From Phycisphaerae bacterium (lineage in GTDB: Bacteria > Planctomycetota > Phycisphaerae > Phycisphaerales > UBA1924), in the NCBI GenBank assembly GCA_016794925.1, contig JAEUIW010000010.1, positions 42,784-106,783 of the forward strand: a stretch of DNA of 64,000 nucleotides. Reading direction: 5' to 3'. The position numbers and the translations under genes were made by a program. Below are positions 46,936 to 54,493 of the stretch, in pieces. The stretch's first letter is position 1, and every line of letters begins with the position of its first letter. The notes under the pieces were generated by a model. That model was not told where the DNA came from. It was given only the letters and a program-made list of their open reading frames with translations, and did not search any database.

Positions 46936-48104
46936 ACGCCTTCCCCGACAGCCCGGTGCGCGAGGTCCGCGTCGGCGAGGGCGCACGTTCCTACTCGGTT
47001 GCCATCGGGGTCGGCGTTCTCGATCGGACGGGCGCGATCCTGCGGTCCCGGTTCCCGCGCGCACGCCGCGCCGTGCTCGTGGTTGACGCGGGGCTGCCGG
47101 GAGCCACGGCCGACCGCGCCCGTACGTCCCTGGCCGCGCACGGCTTCACGGTCGGGGAAGCGCCGTGCACCGCGGACGAGGCGCACAAGTCACTCCGCAC
47201 CGTCGAGTCGCTGTTGGACTGCTTCATGCGGCACCGGCTCGAACGCGCCGAACCGGTCATCGCGCTCGGAGGGGGCGTGGTCGGAGACGTGGCCGGCTTC
47301 GCCGCGGCGATCTATCGCAGGGGTGTCCCCGTCCTCCAGTGCCCGACCACGCTCCTCGCGATGGTCGACTCCAGCGTCGGCGGAAAGACCGGTGTCAACC
47401 TCGCCGACGCGGACGGCCTGCGCAAGAACATGGCCGGCGCATTCCACCCCCCTCTTGCCGTGCTGGCGGATGTCGCGCTCCTTGACAGCTTGCCCATGCG
47501 ACAGTTTCGTTCCGGCCTCGCGGAATGCGTCAAGCACGGCGTGATCGGCGGCCCCTGGGGTGAGCCGGCGTTGCTGGCATGGCTCCGCGTTCACGCGGCT
47601 TCAATCCTCGCGCGAGAACCGGGCACGCTTGCCGAACTCGTGGAGCGCAACGTCCGCCTCAAGGCGGCGGTGGTCGGATCTGATGAACGAGAGGAAGCCG
47701 ATCAGGGCGGCCGCGCCTTGCTCAATCTCGGCCACACATTCGGGCACGCCATAGAGACGCTGTCCGGCGCTCGTCCACACCGAACCGGGGAATCTCCCCC
47801 CCTTCTTCACGGGGAAGCCGTGGCCATTGGCCTCATCGCCGCGTGCATGACCTCAATCGCGGTTGGATGCGCGCCGCCCGAGCTTCTCGATTCGGTTCGA
47901 AGCCTGTTGACGGACTTCGGGCTGCCGACACAAGCGGAGGGCCTGCCGTCCGACGATGTGCTGCTGGAGCGCATGCGGGGCGACAAGAAAGTCCTCGGGG
48001 GACGGCTGAGGCTGGTGCTCCCATCAGGCCCCTCCACCTGCCGCATCGTGCCCGATCCTCCGGAGGCAGCCGTGCGCGCGGGCTTGGCCGCGATGCGGGC
48101 ATGA
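46932..48104 (+). CDS. aroB: 3-dehydroquinate synthase
   Basis: A 390-residue NAD- and zinc-dependent enzyme of the shikimate pathway. Segments are VIALGGGVVGDVAGFAAAIYRRG, CPTTLLAMVDSSVGGKTGVNL, GLAECVKHGVI, and the zinc ligands Glu (in AECVKHG), His in LLNLGHTFGHAIE and His in LLHGEAVAIG. The GTG start overlaps the rsfS stop by four bases. Confidence 0.95.
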   Translation: MNAFPDSPVREVRVGEGARSYSVAIGVGVLDRTGAILRSRFPRARRAVLVVDAGLPGATADRARTSLAAHGFTVGEAPCTADEAHKSLRTVESLLDCFMRHRLERAEPVIALGGGVVGDVAGFAAAIYRRGVPVLQCPTTLLAMVDSSVGGKTGVNLADADGLRKNMAGAFHPPLAVLADVALLDSLPMRQFRSGLAECVKHGVIGGPWGEPALLAWLRVHAASILAREPGTLAELVERNVRLKAAVVGSDEREEADQGGRALLNLGHTFGHAIETLSGARPHRTGESPPLLHGEAVAIGLIAACMTSIAVGCAPPELLDSVRSLLTDFGLPTQAEGLPSDDVLLERMRGDKKVLGGRLRLVLPSGPSTCRIVPDPPEAAVRAGLAAMRA

Positions 48105-48265
48105 CAGACGGCGCTGGCGTTGATTCACGCACGCACAATCGCTCTTTGAAGGGCAAGCGGAGGCTCCGTCGATAACCAGTTGGCGGACGTGCCACCGAGT
48201 CGGACCGAGCGGGATGCTCGGGTCGAGACGACGGAGCGACAGGTTCGCCATCTTCGGAGCGACCC

Positions 48266-49624
48266 GTGCGCACGATCGCGATCATCAACCAAAAAGGCGG
48301 CTGCGGCAAGACCACGACGGCCATCAACCTATCGGGGGTGTTCGCGCGGGCCGGGCAGCGCACCCTCCTCGTCGATCTCGATCCCCAATCGCACTGTGCC
48401 GCGGGCCTCGCCATTCCGGAGCACCGCATCGACATGAGCGTCGGCGACGCCATGGTGATGGGGGACCTTTCGAAGCTCGACAGCAATCGGCTCCTCTGGC
48501 GCGTGAGTCGCAACCTCGATCTCGCTCCCAGCACCATCCGGCTGGCCGGCATGGAGTCCCCCAGGGGTGGGCTGGCGGTCTCGCCCGAACCCGAACGCCG
48601 GCTCTGCACGCTGCTCGCCGCCCTGGCCGACCGGTACGACCTCTGCGTCATCGATTGCTCGCCGTCCATCGGGTTGCTCACGTTCAACGCCCTCGTGGCG
48701 GCCAGCGAGGTGATCATCCCCGTCGAGACCGGCTTCTTCGCGCTGCAGGGCGCCACCAAGCAGATCAGCACCATCCGCTCGCTCACGAAGAAACTCGGCG
48801 TCTCGCTCCCGTACCGCGTGCTCGCGACGATGTTCGATGCCGCCAGCCCGCTGGCACGCGACCTGCTCGATGAGCTGCGGCGTCGATTCGGCCCTCGCCT
48901 GCTGCCAAGCGTCATCCGTTTCGATCAGTCCTTGCGCGAGGCCGTTTCCTTCGGCCAGCCCGTGATCGAGTACGCGCCGGATTCGTGCGGCGCCGAGGAC
49001 TACCTCATGCTCGCGACGCATCTGCTCGACGGGCACTCGGCGACTGCCGTCATGTCCGGCGACGCGGACCCGGACCATGTCGGCGAACCGGATTCACAGG
49101 TCCGCGTCGTCGAGGGAGCCGCCGACCGGGTGCTCGAGATCCACCCCCCGGCGCCCGCCCCGGCCGGCCCCATGATCGGCACCATCATTCCCCGGCCACC
49201 GGCGCCCGAGACTTCCGCGAACATCGGTTCGCGCGCGGCGGAGATGGTCGCTCTGGCGCACCGCCTGACTCCTGATCGTTCCTCGCAGGCGCATGCGCTC
49301 CTCGGAGTTCGGCAAACCTCGCAGGGCACGTTCTTTGTCCAGCCCGCGTCCCTCGGACGCCTAGTCTGCATCGCGGCCGATTTCAATGGATGGTCCGCCG
49401 AGGCTTCGCCGATGAGGCTCAACCCCGCCCTGGGAGTCTTCGAAGCCTGCCTTCGCCTCCCCGCGGGACCGGTCCAGTATCGCCTCGTCATCGACGGTGT
49501 GTGGCAAACCGACCCGCACAATCCGCTCACGCAGATCAACCCCTTCGGCGAGTCGAACAGCGTCTTCGTTGTCCCCGACGGGGTCGCGTGGTCGAACGAT
49601 GCGCAGCTGGCTCGCGGGGCCTGA
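48266..49624 (+). CDS. ParA-family ATPase fused to a CBM48/AMPK-type glycogen-binding domain
   Basis: A 452-residue two-part protein. Residues 1-255 are a ParA/Soj ATPase: deviant Walker A QKGGCGKTTTAINLSG (9-24), Walker A' LVDLDPQSHCAAGLA, Walker B CVIDCSPSIGLLTFNAL, and the ParA-specific IPVETGFFALQGATK. A Pro/Ala linker (about 285-345) follows. Residues 355-436 match CBM48: FNGW (Trp376), YRLVIDGVW (Arg406 at the AMPK Lys position, Trp413) and DPHNP to ESNSVFVV (Asn431). Three of the four AMPK-beta glycogen-contacting residues are kept and the fourth is Lys-to-Arg. ParA proteins position DNA or large cargoes on the nucleoid. No ParB or parS is visible next to it. The GTG start has GGAG about seven bases upstream. 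The next gene follows at 82 bases. Confidence 0.88.
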   Translation: MRTIAIINQKGGCGKTTTAINLSGVFARAGQRTLLVDLDPQSHCAAGLAIPEHRIDMSVGDAMVMGDLSKLDSNRLLWRVSRNLDLAPSTIRLAGMESPRGGLAVSPEPERRLCTLLAALADRYDLCVIDCSPSIGLLTFNALVAASEVIIPVETGFFALQGATKQISTIRSLTKKLGVSLPYRVLATMFDAASPLARDLLDELRRRFGPRLLPSVIRFDQSLREAVSFGQPVIEYAPDSCGAEDYLMLATHLLDGHSATAVMSGDADPDHVGEPDSQVRVVEGAADRVLEIHPPAPAPAGPMIGTIIPRPPAPETSANIGSRAAEMVALAHRLTPDRSSQAHALLGVRQTSQGTFFVQPASLGRLVCIAADFNGWSAEASPMRLNPALGVFEACLRLPAGPVQYRLVIDGVWQTDPHNPLTQINPFGESNSVFVVPDGVAWSNDAQLARGA

Positions 49625-49706
49625 TCGCGTTGCTCCAGATCCAGGATGAGCCCGGCGGAGCCGGCGGATCGTGGAACGTTTCTTCCCACCCGAGACGGAG
49701 CAGACC

Positions 49707-51074
49707 ATGGATGGCGCTCGGCGAGGCCCAGTTCACAACAACCGATCTGACGATGCGTGGCGGGACACCACGGCCTGGATGCCGTATCCGACCGATGATG
49801 TGTACGACGAGGTGACCGAGGCTTTCCTCGGGGACACGAATGGTTTCCCCGCTCCGGACAGCCACGAATCCCCCTCATCCCCCGCCCCACGCCTCCATCC
49901 CGATCCGATCTCTGATGCTGTTTCACCCCGCACGACCCCACCGAACGCCGATCGGCGTGTGGTGGAGTTCCTGATTGTCGGGCACCTTCCGGTCTTCGCC
50001 AACGGCTGGATTGGCCAGTACATCCGCGACCGGCGTGCAGAAACCGGGAGCACTTTGGCGTTGGTGCGTGCCGGGGGCGTGGGCGGCATGAGCATCGATC
50101 TCTTCGGAGCGACCCGCCCGAGACCGATGACCGAACAGCCGAATCCGGCTGACGCGCTCCGCGCTGCCGCTGGATCCGTTCAAACAGTGCTCGTCCGCGG
50201 CAGCCATCCCAACCAGTCGGATGAGTCCCTCGGCGCGGATGCTCTCGAATCAGGCGCCCGCGTGAGCGTCTTGACTGGGTCCGACCGTCCGAGCATGCTC
50301 GCGGCGTACGCGATCATCAAACGGCTGGGTCGTTCGACTGCGCGCCAATCCGCCCCGATCAGGCTCGCGGTCATGGGGGGCTCGAACGCCGCGGCAGAGG
50401 CCGCGTGGCGGAAGCTCTGTCGTGCCGCGTCGGTCTACCTCGGCCGGGACGTTGAGTACTTCCGCGGCTCATCCCACATTCAGGGTGCAACCTTGCCGTT
50501 TCCGATGTACAAAGGCGCCGGCGTCCCGGTTCCGGATGTTGTGCGAATCTGCGTCGATTCACATGCGGTTCAACCCAGCACCTCAGCATCTCCCGTTCCC
50601 CCATCCCCCCCCCCGCCTCCAGCACCTCGAATCGCACCCCGGACGGCCGCAACAGTTTTCCCTTCTCCTCCTGAGCGCGCAACAGGAACCGCAGCGACCG
50701 CGGTATCCGACGGCTCCTCGGAGCCGCCCGCGCTGGGCACCTTTGTTGCCGGCGTACGCACGCTCGGCACGATCTGCCCGTATGCGCCCGCCGTGGAAGT
50801 GGCCGTCGGGGCGTCGGGGGAGAGCCATGTGCTGGCATTCGGCGGCGCGGAGCGGCTCGTTGACCTGGCTCGGGCCGCGGAGTGGATTCGGAGCCATCTC
50901 CCGCTGCTACGGGCTCTTGAAGGGGGCTCGGGCATCCGCGAAGATCTCGCGGCCGTAAAGCACCTCTTCACTGAACGACCGCGAGACACGAAGGGCCTCG
51001 TGGAGAGTCGTGTGCGGCTGCACGCGCTGGCTCGGGCCGATTCCGGACGCTGGGTGCATATCGAGATCAACTGA
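49707..51074 (+). CDS. Unknown protein with MinD/FlhG-like fold lacking Walker A
   Basis: A 455-residue protein. The first 80 residues are hydrophilic. Residues 84-290 resemble a SIMIBI/MinD-FlhG domain. RVVEFLIVGHLPVFANGWIG sits where the Walker A loop should be but has no KGGxGKT. ALVRAGGVGGMSIDLFG corresponds to the A' region. DRPSMLAAYAIIKRLGRS, IRLAVMGGSNAAAEAAW and YLGRDVEYFRG follow FlhG order. A Pro-rich linker (about 291-330) joins a C-terminal domain of 120 residues of unknown type. The start ATG at 49707 has GGAG six bases upstream; a GTG at 49671 is possible. It lies directly after the ParA-CBM48 gene and may be its partner. The fold assignment is inference. Confidence 0.5.
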   Translation: MDGARRGPVHNNRSDDAWRDTTAWMPYPTDDVYDEVTEAFLGDTNGFPAPDSHESPSSPAPRLHPDPISDAVSPRTTPPNADRRVVEFLIVGHLPVFANGWIGQYIRDRRAETGSTLALVRAGGVGGMSIDLFGATRPRPMTEQPNPADALRAAAGSVQTVLVRGSHPNQSDESLGADALESGARVSVLTGSDRPSMLAAYAIIKRLGRSTARQSAPIRLAVMGGSNAAAEAAWRKLCRAASVYLGRDVEYFRGSSHIQGATLPFPMYKGAGVPVPDVVRICVDSHAVQPSTSASPVPPSPPPPPAPRIAPRTAATVFPSPPERATGTAATAVSDGSSEPPALGTFVAGVRTLGTICPYAPAVEVAVGASGESHVLAFGGAERLVDLARAAEWIRSHLPLLRALEGGSGIREDLAAVKHLFTERPRDTKGLVESRVRLHALARADSGRWVHIEIN

Positions 51075-51174
51075 AGGCCCGTGCGGGCGGGCCTCCGGCA
51101 CCGCCGCGCCCGGGCGATGGACCTACACTGACAGGCGACGTGCCGGGACGCGGGCACCGAACGGAAAGAGCGAT

Positions 51175-52297
51175 ATGCACTACGACGCGCACCAACCCGT
51201 GATCACCGACCTCGAGGCGCGGATCTTGACCATCCGCGACTCGCTTTGACTACGAGACCAAGCTCGCGGAACTGAAGGAACTCGAGGGCCGGATGAACGA
51301 TGCGGCATTTTGGGACCGCCCGGCGGAAGCCCAGAAGGTCGTCTCGCGCGTCAAGTTCTTGAAAGCCCAGACCGAGCCGCTGACTCGGGCCATCCGCGAT
51401 TTTGAGGACGCGAAGGTCGCGTACGAGATGTCCAAGGAGGCCGGCGACCAGGGGCTGCTTGTGGAATCGGACGCGCAGCTTTTCGACCTGAGCACGCGGG
51501 TGTCGAAGATCGAGCTGCAGTCGCTGCTGGCGGGCAAGCACGACCACCGCAACTGCTTTCTCACCATCTCGGCGGGTGACGGCGGGACCGAGGCCAACGA
51601 CTGGGCAGAGATGCTGTTCCGCATGTACCTGCTGTATCTGGAGCGGCAGGGGTGGCAGATCGAGGAGGTCGAGAAATCCCCCGGCACGGAAGTCGGGATC
51701 GATTCCGTCACCCTCCACATCAAGGGGCCATTCGCGTACGGGTACCTGAGTTGCGAACGGGGCACGCACCGGCTTGCGCGCGTCTCGCCATTCAATGCAC
51801 AGGGGAAGCGGCAGACGAGCTTCGCAACGGTGGCCGTCACGCCGGAGCTGGAGGACGTGAGCGTTGAAATTCCCGAACGCGACCTGGAGGTGACGGCCTT
51901 CGTGCGCGCCAGCGGTCCGGGCGGGCAGAACGTGAACAAGGTGGCCTCCGCGATCCGAGTGGTCCACAAGCCCACGGGCATCCAGGTCACCGCCAGCACC
52001 TACCGCGACCAGCCCCAGAACAAGAAGCAGGCGCTCTCCATCCTGCAGGCCAAGCTGGAACAGATGGAGGAGGACAAGCGCGAGCGGGAGCTCAACGACG
52101 CCACCGGCGGCCGCCAGGACACCGGCTGGGGCACGCAGATCCGCTCCTATGTCATTTACGACTCACGGGTGAAGGACCATCGCACGGGCCACGAGTCGGG
52201 CAACCCGCAGAAGGTCCTCAACGGCGACATCGAGAGTTTTATCGACGCGGAATTGCAGCGGCGAAGAAAAGAGAAGAGTCACGCGGCGCGGAGGTAG
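51175..52297 (+). CDS. prfB: Peptide chain release factor 2, with programmed +1 frameshift
   Basis: RF2 recognises UGA/UAA stops. The first frame (51175-51246, 24 codons, MHYDAHQPVITDLEAR onward) ends in CTT TGA at 51244-51249. Reading resumes one base later at GAC (51248) with DYETKLAELKELEGRMND, giving 373 residues. The body has the RF2 anticodon-like SPF motif (LARVSPFNAQGKRQTSF) and the GGQ catalytic loop ASGPGGQNVNKVASAIR. The ATG at 51175 has GGAAAGAG upstream. Autoregulation follows the known RF2 scheme: low RF2 favours the shift. Confidence 0.93.
51241..51250 (+). promoter_or_regulatory. prfB programmed frameshift site
   Basis: CTTTGAC, the conserved slippery stop context, spans 51244-51250. 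The Shine-Dalgarno-like AGGGGG that stimulates the shift in E. coli is not present in the preceding 15 bases (CATCCGCGACTCG precedes CTT). Confidence 0.9.
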
Positions 52298-52346
52298 CCC
52301 CTTGGCGCGACGGGTCGGGGACCGCCGCGCGGGGGCGATCCGAGCC

Positions 52347-54311
52347 TCACTCGGCGGTCACGCTTTCCAGGATCAGCCCTTCCTCGTACGCGCGGACGAG
52401 CCGCTCGAGGTTGGCGAGGTCACGGCGGATCTCGTCGCCCTGCTCGGTATCTCCGACGGTGCGGGGCCGAGGGTACGAGCGGATCGTGGTCACGGTGGGA
52501 ACAATGTCGGCCCCCTTCTCGATCACGTCGCGGACGGACGTGAACGGCGCATGCTCGGCGAGCTCGATTCGATCGGGGCGCAGGACCAGCGTGTAGCCAC
52601 GATCGCCGTAGGCCTGGCTGAACGCGCCGTCGATGGTGATGGCATTCCCGCCCCGCTTGAGCGGCTGCTCGCCCTTCTCAATCTTAACGGGGACGTGCCC
52701 GTTGACGACGAGGACATCGTCTCCGGAGCCGAAGAGCGTGCCGATGCGGCGTGTGAACGCGGCGTCGTGGATGAGATCGAAGTAGGGATTCTTGTGCTCC
52801 TCGCGGGCGGCCTTGTCGGCAACGAAGTAGCCCTCGAAGGTCGCGAGCTTGTCCTTGCCGAAAAGGGGTGAGCGCGGCCCGCCCCACATGTACCAGAGCC
52901 AGTCGGCATCCGCGTCGAGCCCTTCCGCACCCTTGCGGAATGCGCGACGGACCACCGACGCCAGCGCGTCGAAAAGATCTCGGCCCGAGCGGTCACGGCC
53001 GTCAACGTGCAACGCGAGCGGGCGGCCATCGCGGTCGACCGGGACGCAGGCATGGAAGATGAGGGCGTCGTCGCGGGTCGTCCACATGCCGCCGCGGTTG
53101 ACGACCCAGGACATGTGCTCCCAGAGCCGTCCGGACTGGACGAAGCTCTCCTTGATCCGGCCGAGGCACGTGCGTTCCTCGGGAGAGAACGCGTAGGGGT
53201 CCCCGGGATCGAGGGTCGGGAAATTGCGATCGAGCAGGGGGTGCGTGACGCCGTCGATCTCGACAACACCGGCGGCGAGGTCGATGCGGTGCAGGAGATT
53301 GCGGTGATCGAGATTCCACTCGGGATGGCGGCGGATCGTCTGCCCCTCCGCCTTGAACTGCATGATGGCGATGGCCTTCTGCATGCGAGCGACCATCTGG
53401 TGATCGCGGTGGCCCTCTCCCTTGGGGATGAAACGCTCGGCGGGGTCGTCGGCGTACACCTCGCGGACGAGGCGTTCGAGCGGGGTGGTGAGGATGCCGT
53501 AGCCCTCCTCGAGCTGGGCGGCCCGGCGGTAGCGTGCGCTGAATCGCAGAACGGAAAGCAGGCACGCCTCGTGCCCGAGACACGCACCCATCCAGATCAG
53601 ATCGTGGTTGCCCCAGAGCAGGCTCACGTTGGGCTGCTTCATGAGGATGTCGATCACGCGGTCGATGCGCGGGCCGCGGTCGCCAAGGTCGCCCGCGACG
53701 AGGATTTCCGCGGCGGAGAGATTGCGGACCAGGCGCGATGCGGCCCGGACGGCCGCCCAGTCGCGGTCGTGCCGGATGAACTCATCCAGCATGGCCTCGG
53801 AGAAAGAGGGGATGGCCGGGGACGCTCCGCCGGGGTCGGCGGCCTCGGCGAGGAGCTCCTCGAAGAACTCGCGGAACGAGGAGGGAAGGAGCCGCTTGAC
53901 ATCGGCCGTGCGGTAGGTGGCCATCAGGCGTCGGGCGACTTCCAGTTGCAAGCGCAGGGTGCGCCGCATCCACATCCTGCGTCGTCCCGAGGACACCAGT
54001 TCCGCCCGGATCGACTGGATCACCTCGCGGGGGTAGTACACGACCGCGAGGAACTCGCGCCGTTCATCGGGAGTGAGGGCCGCCGCCGCGACGGCCTCGA
54101 CCAGCGGCCGGAGGGCGCCCGATGCGTTCGTGATGACGTGGCGGAGCTTGGCGTGCTCGCCGTGGACGTCCGAGATGACGTGGACGACGCCTCGGGGGAG
54201 GCCGAGCGTGGCACGCAGCGCGGCGGCCTCAGCGACGGCGTGAGCGGACGTCGGGAAGCGAACGGAGAGAGCCCTGAGCAGGGCGCGGTCGTGGTCGGAG
54301 AACTCGCTCAT
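52347..54311 (-). CDS. fbp: Fructose-1,6-bisphosphatase, class III
   Basis: A 654-residue gluconeogenic phosphatase of the Firmicutes-type class III, in the metallophosphoesterase superfamily. Metal motifs in order are ISDVHGEHAKLRHV, AGDLGDRGPRID and LLWGNHDLIWMG, with late His residues in NGHVPVKIEKGE. The length is close to that of the B. subtilis enzyme (671). The ATG at 54311 has TGGAG five bases upstream. It is divergent from the glycogen synthase gene (182 bases), suggesting linked control of sugar-phosphate supply and storage. Confidence 0.93.
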   Translation of the reverse strand: MSEFSDHDRALLRALSVRFPTSAHAVAEAAALRATLGLPRGVVHVISDVHGEHAKLRHVITNASGALRPLVEAVAAAALTPDERREFLAVVYYPREVIQSIRAELVSSGRRRMWMRRTLRLQLEVARRLMATYRTADVKRLLPSSFREFFEELLAEAADPGGASPAIPSFSEAMLDEFIRHDRDWAAVRAASRLVRNLSAAEILVAGDLGDRGPRIDRVIDILMKQPNVSLLWGNHDLIWMGACLGHEACLLSVLRFSARYRRAAQLEEGYGILTTPLERLVREVYADDPAERFIPKGEGHRDHQMVARMQKAIAIMQFKAEGQTIRRHPEWNLDHRNLLHRIDLAAGVVEIDGVTHPLLDRNFPTLDPGDPYAFSPEERTCLGRIKESFVQSGRLWEHMSWVVNRGGMWTTRDDALIFHACVPVDRDGRPLALHVDGRDRSGRDLFDALASVVRRAFRKGAEGLDADADWLWYMWGGPRSPLFGKDKLATFEGYFVADKAAREEHKNPYFDLIHDAAFTRRIGTLFGSGDDVLVVNGHVPVKIEKGEQPLKRGGNAITIDGAFSQAYGDRGYTLVLRPDRIELAEHAPFTSVRDVIEKGADIVPTVTTIRSYPRPRTVGDTEQGDEIRRDLANLERLVRAYEEGLILESVTAE

Positions 54312-54479
54312 GGGCGCTCCAGCCCGGTGAAGGGCGATGTTTCAGCGGAACGGGTGACTGGTGGATGGCGGCGGTCCGCTCGCCCGCCCATGGTGATGGG
54401 GCGAGCAACTCTATTCCGGTGATGCGCCGTGCTCCGCCACGCGGCCTCGAGTCCGCATACGGACGGAGGTTCGATCGAG

Positions 54480-54485
54480 TAGAGT
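54480..54485 (+). promoter_or_regulatory. -10 box of leaderless promoter for the glycogen synthase gene
   Basis: TAGAGT, eight bases before the ATG at 54494; there is no ribosome binding site. Confidence 0.4.
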
Positions 54486-54493
54486 TCACCGGC

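Noticed and set aside
48266-49060. ParA as part of an ordinary chromosome partition locus
   Set aside because: No parB gene and no parS-like 16-base palindrome was seen next to it, and the C-terminal domain is unlike any partition ParA. A parS elsewhere cannot be excluded.
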